Source of the DNA: Pempheris klunzingeri
Taxonomy: Eukaryota > Chordata > Actinopteri > Acropomatiformes > Pempheridae
DNA: 64,000 bases
Direction of reading: 5' to 3'
NCBI RefSeq assembly: GCF_042242105.1
Contig: NC_092016.1
Coordinates: forward strand, 9,376,501 to 9,440,500
Shown here: piece by piece, positions 1 to 9,520 of the stretch
Layout: every line of letters begins with the position of its first letter
Position numbering within the stretch: the first letter of the stretch is position 1
Made by a program: the position numbers and the translations under genes
The notes under the pieces: model-generated
What the model was told of the DNA's origin: nothing
The model's database searches: none
The model's input: the letters and a program-made list of their open reading frames with translations, nothing else

Positions 1-1401
1 GGAATCACCCTGTAAATTTCCATTCCCAAAACTAACACCTGCATCAGATTAGATCTGCTCATTAGTCTGCAGATAAACAGGAGTGATCACACCTTGGAGA
101 GCTGTTGCACCAAGTGGACTGACATGAATCATGGCTCCAACACAAGAGATGTCAATTGAAAAAAAAGGAGAGGATTATCAAACTTCTTAAAGAAGGTAAA
201 TCATCACGCAATGTTGCAAAAGATGTTGGTTGTTCACAGTCAGCTGTGTCTAAAATCTGGACCAAGTACAAACAACATGGGAAGGTTGTTAAAGGCAAGC
301 ATACTGGTAGACCAAGGAAGACATCAAAGCGTCAAGACAGAAAACTCAAAGCAATATGTCTTGAAAACAGAAAATGCACAGCAGAACAAATGGGAGGAAA
401 CTGGAGTCAACGTCTGTGACCGAACTGTAAGAAACCACCTAAAGGAAATGGGATTTACATACAGGAAAGCTAAACGAAAGCCATCATTAACACCTAAACA
501 GAAAAAAACAAGGTTACAATGGGCTAAGGAAAAGCAATCGTGGACTGTGGATGACTGGATGAAAGTCATATTCAGTGATGAACTGCGAATCTGCATTGGG
601 CAAGGTGATGATGCTGGAACGTTTGTTTGGTGCCGTTCCAATGAGATTCATGAAGACGACTGCCTGAAGAAAACATGCATATTCCCACAGTCATTGATGA
701 TATGGGGCTGCATGTCAGGTAAAGGCACTGGGGAGATGGCTGTCATTACATCTTCAATAAATGCACAAGTTTACGTTGACATTTTGGACACTTTGAAAGG
801 GTGTTTGGGGATGATGAAATCATTTTTCAGGATGATAATGCATCTTGCCATAGAGCAAAAACTGTGAAAACATTCCTTGAAGAAAGACACATAAGGTCAA
901 TGTCATGGCCTGCAAATAGTCCAGATCTCAATCCAATTGAAAATCTGTGGTGGAAGTTGAAGAAAATGGTCCGTGACAAGGCTCTAACCTGCAAAGCTGA
1001 TCTGGCAAAAGCAATCAGAAAGTTGGAGCCAGATTGACGAAGAGTACTGTTTGTCACTCATTAAGTCCATGCCTCTGGGACGGCGAGCTGTTATAAAAGC
1101 CAGAGGTGGTGCAACAAAGTACTAGTGGTGTGTTGAAGTGTTCTTTTGTTGTTGGTTTTTTTTTCATGATTCCATAATTTTTTCCTCAGAATTGAGTGAT
1201 TCCATAATTTTTTCCTTCTGCTTGGTCTGTTACTGACTACCACATCTTTTTTTTCTTGATTTCTTTTAGTGTTTCTTAAAGCCAGAAAGTTGCAAGTTGA
1301 AATGACTTTAGTTTTGTGTCATGTCTGTGATCTCCTTTTTTTTTCTACAAAATTAAACATCCTCTGAGACTGGTGATTCCATAATTTTTGCCAGGGGTTG
1401 T
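1..1401 (+). mobile_element. Decayed Tc1/mariner-type DNA transposon, left end cut by window
   Basis: The first bases (GGAATCACC) are the reverse complement of the inner part of the right terminal repeat (GGTGATTCC near 1372-1380), so the left terminal repeat begins just outside the window. The right terminal region carries three direct copies of TGATTCCATAATTTTT (starts 1167, 1197 and 1373), an IR/DR-like arrangement, and ends near 1401 beside a TA-rich target. Between the ends lies a broken Tc1 transposase. The left TIR and the left target-site duplication cannot be seen, so exact element length is unknown. Confidence in the superfamily is high; the family name is not determined. Confidence 0.9.
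131..1125 (+). pseudogene. Tc1-family transposase pseudogene (DD34E), several frameshifts
   Basis: A cut-and-paste transposase relic. The start ATG is at 131, but an eight-A run at about 159-166 shifts the frame so this start soon hits a stop. The next frame carries a paired-like helix-turn-helix and a GRPRK motif (about 160-330). The frame shifts again between about 370 and 420, again near 800, and a fourth time near 1020-1030; the last frame ends at the TAG near 1123-1125. The catalytic triad is still readable: D in FSDE (about 570), D in QDDNA (about 830), then 34 residues to E in NPIENLWW (about 945). Four breaks make it non-functional. Length without the breaks fits the usual size of about 340 aa. 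Confidence 0.9.
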
Positions 1402-2854
1402 GTATATAGAGTTTAAAAATACAGGAACCACCATAAGCTTTTATTTGTAGACTGTTACTTTATTTCACACCTGATATCTCTCAGGCTCTGCAGCAGCCAG
1501 CAGCTCATGTTCAGACACATTTTTTAGCAGGTCAGATTGAATGAATGCGTTTATTATCTGTGCGTGGGTGAGTCTCATTTCAGGTTATTGTTGCATGCTG
1601 CTCTCATAATCTTCGGTAGGTTCCTTTCTAAGCGATTGCCCTGATATCTGTGCACTGTAGGTCACTCCTGTGATAACCTTGACAAAGACAGTAGTGACGT
1701 CAGTCCCTGTTTTTTCTTTCATTTGGTTCCAACTGATCTTTGTCAGCCTACTCTCAGCATCCAGAGTGTGTTAGACCGCTGTGCAAATGGGATCTGTCTG
1801 CCAGGCCTGTTAAAAGGATTGCTGGAAATGACAGACTAAATGCTATTGGTGAGGTTTCTTTTCACACAGTCCTTTACAGAAACATTAAGCTTAATGTAAA
1901 GTTTCCAGCACTACAGCAGGAGATTACAGCAGAAACCGGACATGGAGACATTAACTGCTCAGTGAGTCTTTCTGAACTCCCTGTGATGATACCAGTGATG
2001 CACTTCAGTCTCTCCGATGTTACTAAGATTTAAAAACAATCTTCACAATCTGAAATGTTGAGGGAGAGATTACTTGGCAATGTGACCCACGTTTAAATTC
2101 ATAATGTAGCACTTTTTAACAAAATGTTGACCTTAACATATGTCTCAGATCCATGTGGGCATCCTGAAGGTCTCACATTTGTGTTCAAAAGCTCCCCAAG
2201 AATAAATCATGTATACATATATACTATTTTAAATGTATACTACACAGTTTTGGGTGTATTTGTCTTATATTCCAGGACAGTTTACATTCATATCCATGCA
2301 TAATGACAGTTAATTAACGGGCTCTTGCAGAGTTTTGTAATGCAGCTCAATGAAACAGGTTTTGAAAGTGTCACATCATTATGGGTGATGCAAAAAAGTT
2401 GCATAAGCACGCACATCCAAAAACAATAAATCCTTGGTGCTGGACACAATATGAGAAATGTAAAAAGACAGTCCACATGCTAATAATAATTCTTATTATG
2501 GGTGGTCATGCTCAATTCGAAAAGTCTGGACTGAATTAACCAGTAGGAATAATACAGTAAAATATAGCTGTTATAAGTGTGAAATTATTCGAAACAAAAA
2601 AAAACAATCTTTAATTTTAAGGCTTGTAGTTTAGCTTCAATAGAAGATAACACATTGTAGAATTGTGTAGTAGTGGTCTATTTATTTACACAAATTTAAT
2701 AAGAATCATCTGTATTATTTACAAATGTACATTAAAAATAAATAGTTACAGAATATATACAAATACATACAGTGATATAATCCTAGTAGTCAAACTACTT
2801 TATGTTGTCTGTGGGTTCGATAAAGTGTAACAGCATCTATGATGAAATTATACA
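1402..2854. other. Intergenic, no gene seen
   Basis: AT-rich sequence between two transposon remnants. A short open frame at 1740-2033 has no recognisable motif and no ATG start. I see no RNA gene or conserved domain here. Confidence 0.5.
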
Positions 2855-3492
2855 TAGGGGAGAACGGGGGTTTGTTGTCACACGTTTTACTCTCATGTGA
2901 ATTGGTCATCATCAACTCATCGAACAACAGTCATTCCTACATTAGAGGGAGGCTTATAAAAGACACTCTTACATATTGTTTGGGGTTATTTACCTATAGT
3001 TATTAATGGGGTCTCAATGAGAAAAAATGTGATTTTAAAAAGAACGAGCTAAAGACACAAAACCAGTTTTAAAAATGGATAGAATAACCATCTCTATAAT
3101 ACTCACTGTATTTGTCAATGATTTGTTTTAATCATTCTCTGCAATGAGATGTAAAATGATCCAGTCTTTAAAAAAATCTCACTTTTACTAACAACTCATT
3201 ATGAATGTAGAATCTAATGGATGTCACAGATGTGACGACCAGCCCCACCTGACCTCCTGACAAAAGTTATTAGAAAAACAACATGAAAAATTACTTTGAC
3301 ACACCGATAAAAAATACAAAATTTCTCCTCACCTCAATGTTTTGCGTTTAACACAAAACAGCCAAATAGAAATGAGCATGACGCCACGCCAAAAATTCGT
3401 TAAACAGCGCCCTCCAGTTTGGCTGTAATAAGCACTGTGACAACCCTAACCCTAACCCTAACCCATGAGACAACAAACCCCGTTCTCCCCTA
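2855..3492. mobile_element. Non-autonomous TIR element with TA target duplication
   Basis: The left end (2857 on) begins GGGGAGAACGGGGGTTTGTT and the right end (to 3490) is its inverted copy, differing by one G in the G run. Both ends are flanked by TA (2855-2856 and 3491-3492), fitting a TA-targeting MITE of about 634 bp. The interior has no coding frame. Just inside the right end are three CCCTAA hexamers (about 3443-3463). The TIRs and flanking TA are seen directly; the superfamily is inferred from TSD length only. Confidence 0.75.
3443..3463. repeat. Telomere-like (CCCTAA)n, about three units
   Basis: Consecutive CCCTAA units lie directly inside the right terminal inverted repeat of the 2855-3492 element. 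They match the vertebrate telomere hexamer. The short length and position inside a TIR element suggest part of the element rather than a telomere-fusion scar. Confidence 0.8.
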
Positions 3493-3645
3493 CGTTCACA
3501 GTCATGATGAGTGAGCCAAGTTCATGTTTATATACTTTAAGCTCCATTAAGCAATACTTTAACATGCTAAAACCAACTTAAATGCCTGATGTAAGATGTG
3601 AGTGAAATGTTCTGTAGTGTTGCCAAAGCCTCTGGGTATTAATTC

Positions 3646-4536
3646 TTAAAGGAGACATTTTATGCTCATTTTCAGGTTCAGACTTGTATTTGGGAATCCT
3701 ACTAGAATGTTATAATGTTCACAAATTTTTAATTTAATTAATTATTTTTCTCGTACTGTGCATACCGCTCTTTCAAGCCTCTTCCTGAACGCTCCATTTT
3801 ACCTCCTGTCTCTTCAAGGCCCCCCACCCCCTTTCCAGGAAAGCCCAGTCTGCTTTGATTGGTCAGCTGTCACGGCCCATCAACTTCTGCATCAGCTCTA
3901 CCATCTAAAACACAGTCTCTGCTCCTAAGTGGAGCCACGGGCAAAATACACAAACAGCTAAACAGCAAAACAATATAAAACACAGCGACACTTACAGCCT
4001 CCGAATCTGAAGTGGGGCCCGTAACAGCCGGCATCGATCCATCCTTGAGCTCCTGACATTTGCTGACCTTGTTAAGAAAGCAGTCCAAAGTAAAATACTG
4101 TTACACAAGCACATGACAGATGTGTTTTGCAGTCGCTGAGGACATTTCTGTCCCATGTTCATCCAGAGTAAAGTAAATCTTTTGGTCTTCACTTCCTCAG
4201 ATGGTGGGAGGACATGAAAACTGATGTCAGGGTTTTCACAGCCAACAACAGCACAATTTGCTTGCTTTGCTCGTACCTTCGACATTGAATTACTAGAGCT
4301 ACCAGTAACCACTTAGCAGTGGCAGACAGCGAGGTGCTGAAGGGCTGGAGGAGGTCAAATGATCAACAGATCCCGGCTTAACGTCACATGTGGAGTTTTT
4401 ACTCACATTTACTGAAAGTTTGAGCAGGAGAAAGAGAAAATGCTTTTGCCTCGTAGTTTGAGGGTCTTTAGACACAACAGGGAGACATTTCTTATGTTAG
4501 GAAGACATTAAAAAGTGCATTTTGCATAATGAAAGG
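3646..4536 (-). mobile_element. DNA-transposon remnant with THAP-domain fossil
   Basis: The left end begins at TTAA (3646-3649) followed by AGGAGACATTTTATGC. The right end carries the imperfect inverted form GCATAATGAAAGGT (about 4523-4536). The left-end text (AGGAGACATTTTATGC, then TCATTTTCAGGTTC) matches a dispersed repeat I recall from several teleost genomes. On the minus strand two frames encode pieces of a THAP zinc finger. THAP plus a TTAA flank would fit a Kolobok-type element, but no TTAA is present at the right end, so the class stays open. Confidence 0.6.
3870..4282 (-). pseudogene. THAP-domain protein fragment, frameshifted
   Basis: Read on the minus strand from about 4282, the frame starts MSKVRAKQANCAVVGCENP, a C-x4-C pair at the N terminus as in C2CH THAP fingers, then SFHVLPPSEE. 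Near 4090 the frame breaks. The next frame resumes with DCFLNK and ELKDGSMPAV, which resemble the segment following the C-x2-H half of THAP domains in fish transposon proteins. The C-x2-H pair itself is damaged: Cys is followed by Asn-Ser without the expected His. No transposase core follows, so this is a truncated relic. Confidence 0.55.
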
Positions 4537-5212
4537 TTCTACACGCTCACACAGGTATGCTCGGTTATTGTGGCTGATTTGGCCTCTGCTCAGGTTGAAG
4601 CTAAGGTGAGCTATGCTGGGAGATATAGGTGGTCATCCGACTCCATGTAAGAAGACTGTAATATGAAAGATCAAAGTGTAATTTGTTCCGCTGCAATAAG
4701 CTAACAGGAGCTACAGTATATGTATGCCCATGCAGTCCTGAAAGGAGGTCTTAACCAAAATACTTAATTTCACCTGTCTGGGTTTAACACGGGGAGCCGC
4801 ACCTGGTGCAAGCATGAAGCAGCGGTGTTCAAGTACATGAATGGCGACTGAAGATAGTGATTCAGGAGCTAGTTGACGAAACTAGATGTAAAAGCAGGCG
4901 AATATCTGACTTAATATTCATTATGGCGATAAACATGCTCCTGTTGCTCTGTGTGCTGTATGTGTAAGTACGCAGCTGTTTGCTAACAGGTTACCCAGAA
5001 CGTCTTTATAAGCTGGTGGTTTGTACATGTGGGCTGTCTTTCTGTTCCCTAGTGGTAAACAAATCTGTTACTACAGCTTTAAAATGTAAATTAAGTCCCT
5101 TTGAATGTGCTCGGCCACACAGTCTGAATCCAACGGGCAGTCCACATAGGGAGCATTTTCTAAAGCATTTTTGATGTCCGTCACTCGTGTATGTCAAAGA
5201 ACAGAAACACAT
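4537..5212. other. Intergenic, downstream of asb13
   Basis: No gene or RNA recognised. It may contain further degraded repeat sequence, but no clear ends are visible. Confidence 0.4.
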
Positions 5213-5218
5213 TTTATT
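5213..5218 (-). terminator. Candidate poly(A) signal of asb13
   Basis: AATAAA on the minus strand, about 575 bases beyond the asb13 stop codon. This would give a 3' UTR of ordinary length. The assignment is inferred from hexamer and orientation only. Confidence 0.45.
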
Positions 5219-5792
5219 AAATGAATCAATCCACATTGATTTTTTTATGCTTCAGGTCTATTCTGTCACGTTAAACTACAGACAGCGGTTTAAATCACAC
5301 AAACATCCCGCTGTATATGTGTTTTGAACTATTAACCATGTCTGATTAACCATGTCATTGATTGATCAAGGCTCCCGGTCTGTTTGTGAGCTTGTGTGCT
5401 TGCGTGCAGTAACTTAACAAGTAGATTTCACACAGGCAGGAGAAAACAAATCTGTGAATTAATAGGCTACATACAAACACTGTTGATTTCTTCCAATGGG
5501 GCTGACATAAAAACTGTTTTGGTTCAGTAAATTTCTGCTCTCGGTCAGCCTGGTGAGGGCAGGTTAGCCTGCTGCTGTTCACGGAGCATGGAGTCAGTGT
5601 GGATTAGATGACAAAACGCTTGCACGCCTCTCATCTCGCTTCCTATGTGGATTCCCCGTAAGACATTTCATCTGGGCTGCACATCTGCCAAATTCAACAT
5701 CCTGTTATGTGACTTTCCGGAAAGACAACGAGCAGACTAACTGGTCCAGATTTAACCCTCTAAAAGCTGCTTCTGAAGTTTCCAATAGGTGA

Positions 5793-5941
5793 TTAAAGTA
5801 CAATAACTGGGGGTGGCATGTAAGAAAGAAAACTTATGATGCGGTTGGGCAAGCCCAGCTTGGAAACGACTTTACGTGCTCTTGTGCCGAGAGTCCCTCT
5901 CACAACCACTCTGCTGATCTGTTGCAGACTGAGGGGGGTAT
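5793..5941 (-). CDS. asb13: asb13 coding exon 6, SOCS box
   Basis: The terminal coding exon completes codon Asn (A|AT) and reads TPLSLQQISRVVVRG through FLSYM, ending at TAA 5793-5795. SOCS boxes pair an Elongin-C-binding BC box of pattern (S/T)LxxxC with a Cul5 box containing LP..L. Here the Cul5-box side is intact (LGLPNRI, FLSY), while the BC-box Cys position is Ser. Confidence 0.92.
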
Positions 5942-8900
5942 CTGAGGAAGAGAAGAACGACAGAGATGACATTTTATCTGTGCTCTCAGATGATCTATAT
6001 ACTGACAGTGACAGGGTGCACTCTGAATAAACAAACTCACTCTCATAGAACTGAAGGCAGAGATAAGAGGGAGAGCCTGGGCTTGTGTAGTGGATGGGTT
6101 TTTTGTTCAGGTTATCCCTGGCGAACACGTTTCCCCCAAACTCCGCCAGCAGCTCAATCAAGTCAATGCTCTTTGTTTTGGCTGCATGATGAAGGGCCGT
6201 CTCATGTAGCTTGGCAGCATTCACTTTTGCCCCTTTGGGAAAGAAAAACAAAACTGTGTGAGAGAGAAAAGTATTCCTCTTGTCTGTAGCATTTTTATTT
6301 ATATAATCATTCTATGAAGGAACATCATGAGCAGGTAGCATAAAGAGTGATCCAGTAGTTAGCTCTACATAAGCAAAGTGAATCTCCATCAGGAGGAATG
6401 ATGCAAGAGTCGGCTCTCAGTGGGTAGAACAGTGACATGAAAATGCACAAAAAAGCACAAAAAAAAAAAAACTTTGGTAAAAAAAAAAATAGATAGTCAC
6501 ATCCAAAATATCACATTAGAAATGCAAATTATCCATATCCAGGTTTTGACCCAAAAATATGGTGACATTTAATTTTACCCAGCTCCGGTGTACAAATGAC
6601 AAAAATGGACTTACCTGAATTTAGGAGAACTTTGGCGCAGTTGTAATGTTGCCTTGCACAGGCTACATGAAGCGGTGTCCCATAGTGGCAGTCATGGGCC
6701 TCCATGTAAGCTCCTCGATCAATCATGAGCTGAACACAGTCTGAATTACCTGATGAGAGAAACGGGCACAGTGATGTCTGTTTAGAACAAAATTAAATGC
6801 AGTAGAGTCACTTTCAAAGGATGACTGGTAAACATCTAAGGAGGCAGAGTCACATTTGCATAAAAGTACATTTAAGAAAAGCCACTTAACAGAGATACTC
6901 CACCACACACTCTGTCTTTTGAATATGCCACACTCACTTCCTGCAGGCTTTAAGAGGGGTTGTAAATGTCTGTACTTTCATCCTTGAGGGAGTACAGGAT
7001 CTGTCGTTCAGCTTGAATAGATTTTGGCTCAAGTTTCACTTTGACGCATTCCCCTCACTTGCCATTGCTGGTTTCAAATCAATACTGCAATCATCCAAGT
7101 GTATTCCTGAGGCTTAGCAAGCATAGCCGACACATCTGTGTGTTACTGTTAATTGGGTTTTTGTGTTTAGTAGTCAGTTTTCAGCAGTCAACAACACTAT
7201 TTGCACCGGGGAGTATGTTAGAAAGAAGATATTTTGTGTTTAATGTACCCCACCTTTTATATTTGTATTTGACTTATTATCTGAACCCAAACCACTATAT
7301 TTTCATAAAAACCTAGCCCTGTAGTTTTGGTGCCTAGATCCAACCAAATTGCATCTTAAAACTGATAATAATAAAAGAAAACTGAGTTAACTAAGTTTAA
7401 AAAAAAAAAAAAAAGTAATCTCATGAGATTTGAATCCCATTGTCCTGAGTGAAAGTTCTGTGACTAAACCATTCAGCCACCACACCTACATCAATCTGAA
7501 TAGGAATTTCTCGTTCTTTATACTGTGTGACCAGACCAGGTCACACAAATAGACACTCCATTTGTTTACCAGCTACAACTTGAAAGACTTTTAATCAATA
7601 ACTAAGAGAGTAATGGTCAACAGTTCTGGTATATAAAATCATACTCTCTAGTATGTGTATGCATATCTCAAAAACCACGTGAGGCTGCGACCTAACCTAT
7701 GTTTGCACTATCTGTACATTTTATTGTTGCTAATGTTTAACACAAAACTGCTGAACTCACTGCCCTTTAAGTCAGGAGTCCACACAAATACAATCCTGTG
7801 CTCAGTCTCACATCCACAGACACCAAAAACTGTGACACACACACACACGCACACACACTAAGCACTTTACATCCCTTTCCATGTCTGTTTATCCATTTCA
7901 TATTATATGCATGTCTGATATTTTCATATATTACATGCCAATATTGTATGTTTCTACTTCTCCTATGTAGATTGGCACTGCACAATGTGTCTTGTTGTAC
8001 ATGTACAGTGACAAAAAAAGGTATTTGCATTCAATTCTGCTTTCCTTATTTAACCTCCTTAACCAATCCGTCCCTTGCCTCTTCGTTGTTTACACAGTGA
8101 TAACTAGTTCAGCCAGACTTTTATTCTGCATCAACAGAAAGGCTGTTTGGAATCAGGTTTGGCAATATCTGACTAATGAAGTAATGCCATGTTTATAGAT
8201 AGATAGATATGTGACACAAAATACATTCCTGTGTGATGCTGTAAGTAACAAGACACACCTCCCATGCAAGCCTCGTGAAGCGGTGAGAAGGTAAACAGTG
8301 GAGGATTAACTGTAGCTCCGTACTCCAGCAGCAGCTTCACACACTCAAGGCTACCAGCTGCACAGGCATCACACAGCGGAGTGCTGCCATCAATGTTACG
8401 AGCATCCACCTGCAGTTCAAAACACACCAATCAGTAAATCATGCACTGATGAAGAAAGCCATCAACTCGGCGTAAGTCTCCTGAGGAGCATTTCTGTTGC
8501 ACACCACTGATACCGTCTCACCTGTGCACCAGCGTTCAGCAGCAGTCTGACACACTGGGTCTGTCCCTGTATACACGCCTCATGCAGGGGGGTGATGGAG
8601 TCCACTGCCACGATGTTAACTGCTGCACCGGCCTCGATCAGCTGCTGCAGCTGGAGGGCCCTGCCCTGGGCAGCGGCCTCATGCACTGCAGACCGGTCTG
8701 TCCAGAACCCAAGACCATGAGCTGCAAATATGTGAAAACAAGACTGAGCTTTTCTGGTCACGATGATTATGTTTTCTTTGTGTCAACAAAATTCTGTGTG
8801 TGTGTTAAACTACATTTTAAAATTCCAACCATACAAATATAGCTGAAATGCAGATTCTTTTTATTTAGCTTCTACTACAAAGTACAGAAAAGGAGCTGCA

Positions 8901-9520
8901 GTGAGCTTCTCTTACAATTTCTCATGAAACCTGAGATAAAAAAATCTACATTTAGGTCTTGATTTTGTAATAAAAGCACTTCAAGTCTGAAGCTTTACAT
9001 GTGTAACAAATCAGTGGTGATCATAATCATCTATAGCAACTGGCACAATAAAACCATTCATGTACAGAGTGATCCAAACCATCACAATAGCAATAGTGTA
9101 TTGGACTGTAACGTGTGTGTTATTAGACCTGTGCATTCATACAGCCGATGTTTCGTTAATATATCTAAATGTGTGTCACATTTGCTGTTACAGGGCAACT
9201 CCAGTTAGTCTAAGTTTGGTGCCCGTTTCTTATAAGGAGCAGTTGCACAACGTGGACTTCACTAACGAGCTTACAGCTTGCCGTCATGCTCTCAAACTAA
9301 AGTCAGCCACTTTGAGACACCATGCTAGCTAACGTCGGCCTATTAGTCTGACAGAGACTAACAACTAGCCACCGCAAAGCTAATGAAAGCTTAGCTTTAG
9401 CTACCATTCCCTTGGCTAGCTCAGATTTTAGACCGTTGCCCCGGGTTACTGCTAGTCACAAACCGTAAGCTACTTACCGATCTCTCCATACAAGGACGGT
9501 CTGGCTCGAGTGATCTCCAT
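5793..9520 (-). CDS. asb13: Ankyrin repeat and SOCS box protein 13 (ASB13)
   Basis: Six coding exons on the minus strand: 9478-9520, 8522-8721, 8259-8409, 6615-6749, 6041-6232, 5793-5941; total 870 nt, 289 aa plus stop. All introns are GT..AG and phases close. The protein has about six ankyrin repeats (DSITPLHEA, NIDGSTPLCDACA, FSPLHEACM, YGTPLHVACA, ETALHHAA and others) and a C-terminal SOCS box ending PNRIISFLSY, parallel to human ASB13 (278 aa as I recall it). Known role of the family: substrate receptor of Elongin B/C-Cullin-5-RBX2 ubiquitin ligases. The start at 9520 has G at -3 and G at +4; an out-of-frame ATG lies 5 nt upstream. Oddity: the BC-box cysteine is replaced by serine. The gene is divergent from tasor2. 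Confidence 0.94.
6041..6232 (-). CDS. asb13: asb13 coding exon 5, last ankyrin repeats
   Basis: Encodes AKVNAAKLHETALHHAAKTK and the following ankyrin repeat with EFGGNVFARDN. It ends at phase 1 before a 99-nt intron (5942-6040) that contains no in-frame stop, so exons 5 and 6 also read through as one open frame. Confidence 0.92.
6233..6614 (-). other. asb13 intron 4
   Basis: GT..AG intron containing two short A-runs on the plus strand (about 6461-6490). No other feature seen. Confidence 0.7.
7400..7489 (-). repeat. tRNA-derived SINE-like sequence with oligo-T end
   Basis: On the minus strand from 7489 the sequence reads GTAGGTGTGGTGGCTGAATG, then an A-box-like TGGCTGAATGG and a B-box-like GGGATTCAAATCTC, ending near GAGATTAC and followed by a T run (7400-7414). 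These are the pol III internal promoter boxes of tRNA genes in the right order and spacing. The acceptor stem pairs poorly (about three good pairs plus wobbles), so it is a tRNA pseudogene or SINE head, not a working tRNA. Confidence 0.5.
7834..7859. repeat. (AC)n microsatellite
   Basis: About 13 AC units with one AC to GC interruption, inside asb13 intron 3. Confidence 0.9.
8722..9477 (-). other. asb13 intron 1
   Basis: GT..AG intron with donor GTAAGT immediately after 9478 and acceptor TTTGCAG before 8721. No repeat or gene recognised inside. Confidence 0.75.

Larger units (their letters stand above)
6750..8258 (-). other. asb13 intron 3, with a tRNA-like repeat and a CA repeat
   Basis: The largest asb13 intron (about 1.5 kb). 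It contains the tRNA-derived sequence at 7415-7489, an A15-16 run beside it, and an (AC)n tract at 7834-7859. No coding exon is expected inside because exons 3 and 4 join in phase. Confidence 0.75.

Noticed and set aside
1740-2033. 97-codon frame
   Set aside because: No ATG start and no recognisable domain; likely chance.
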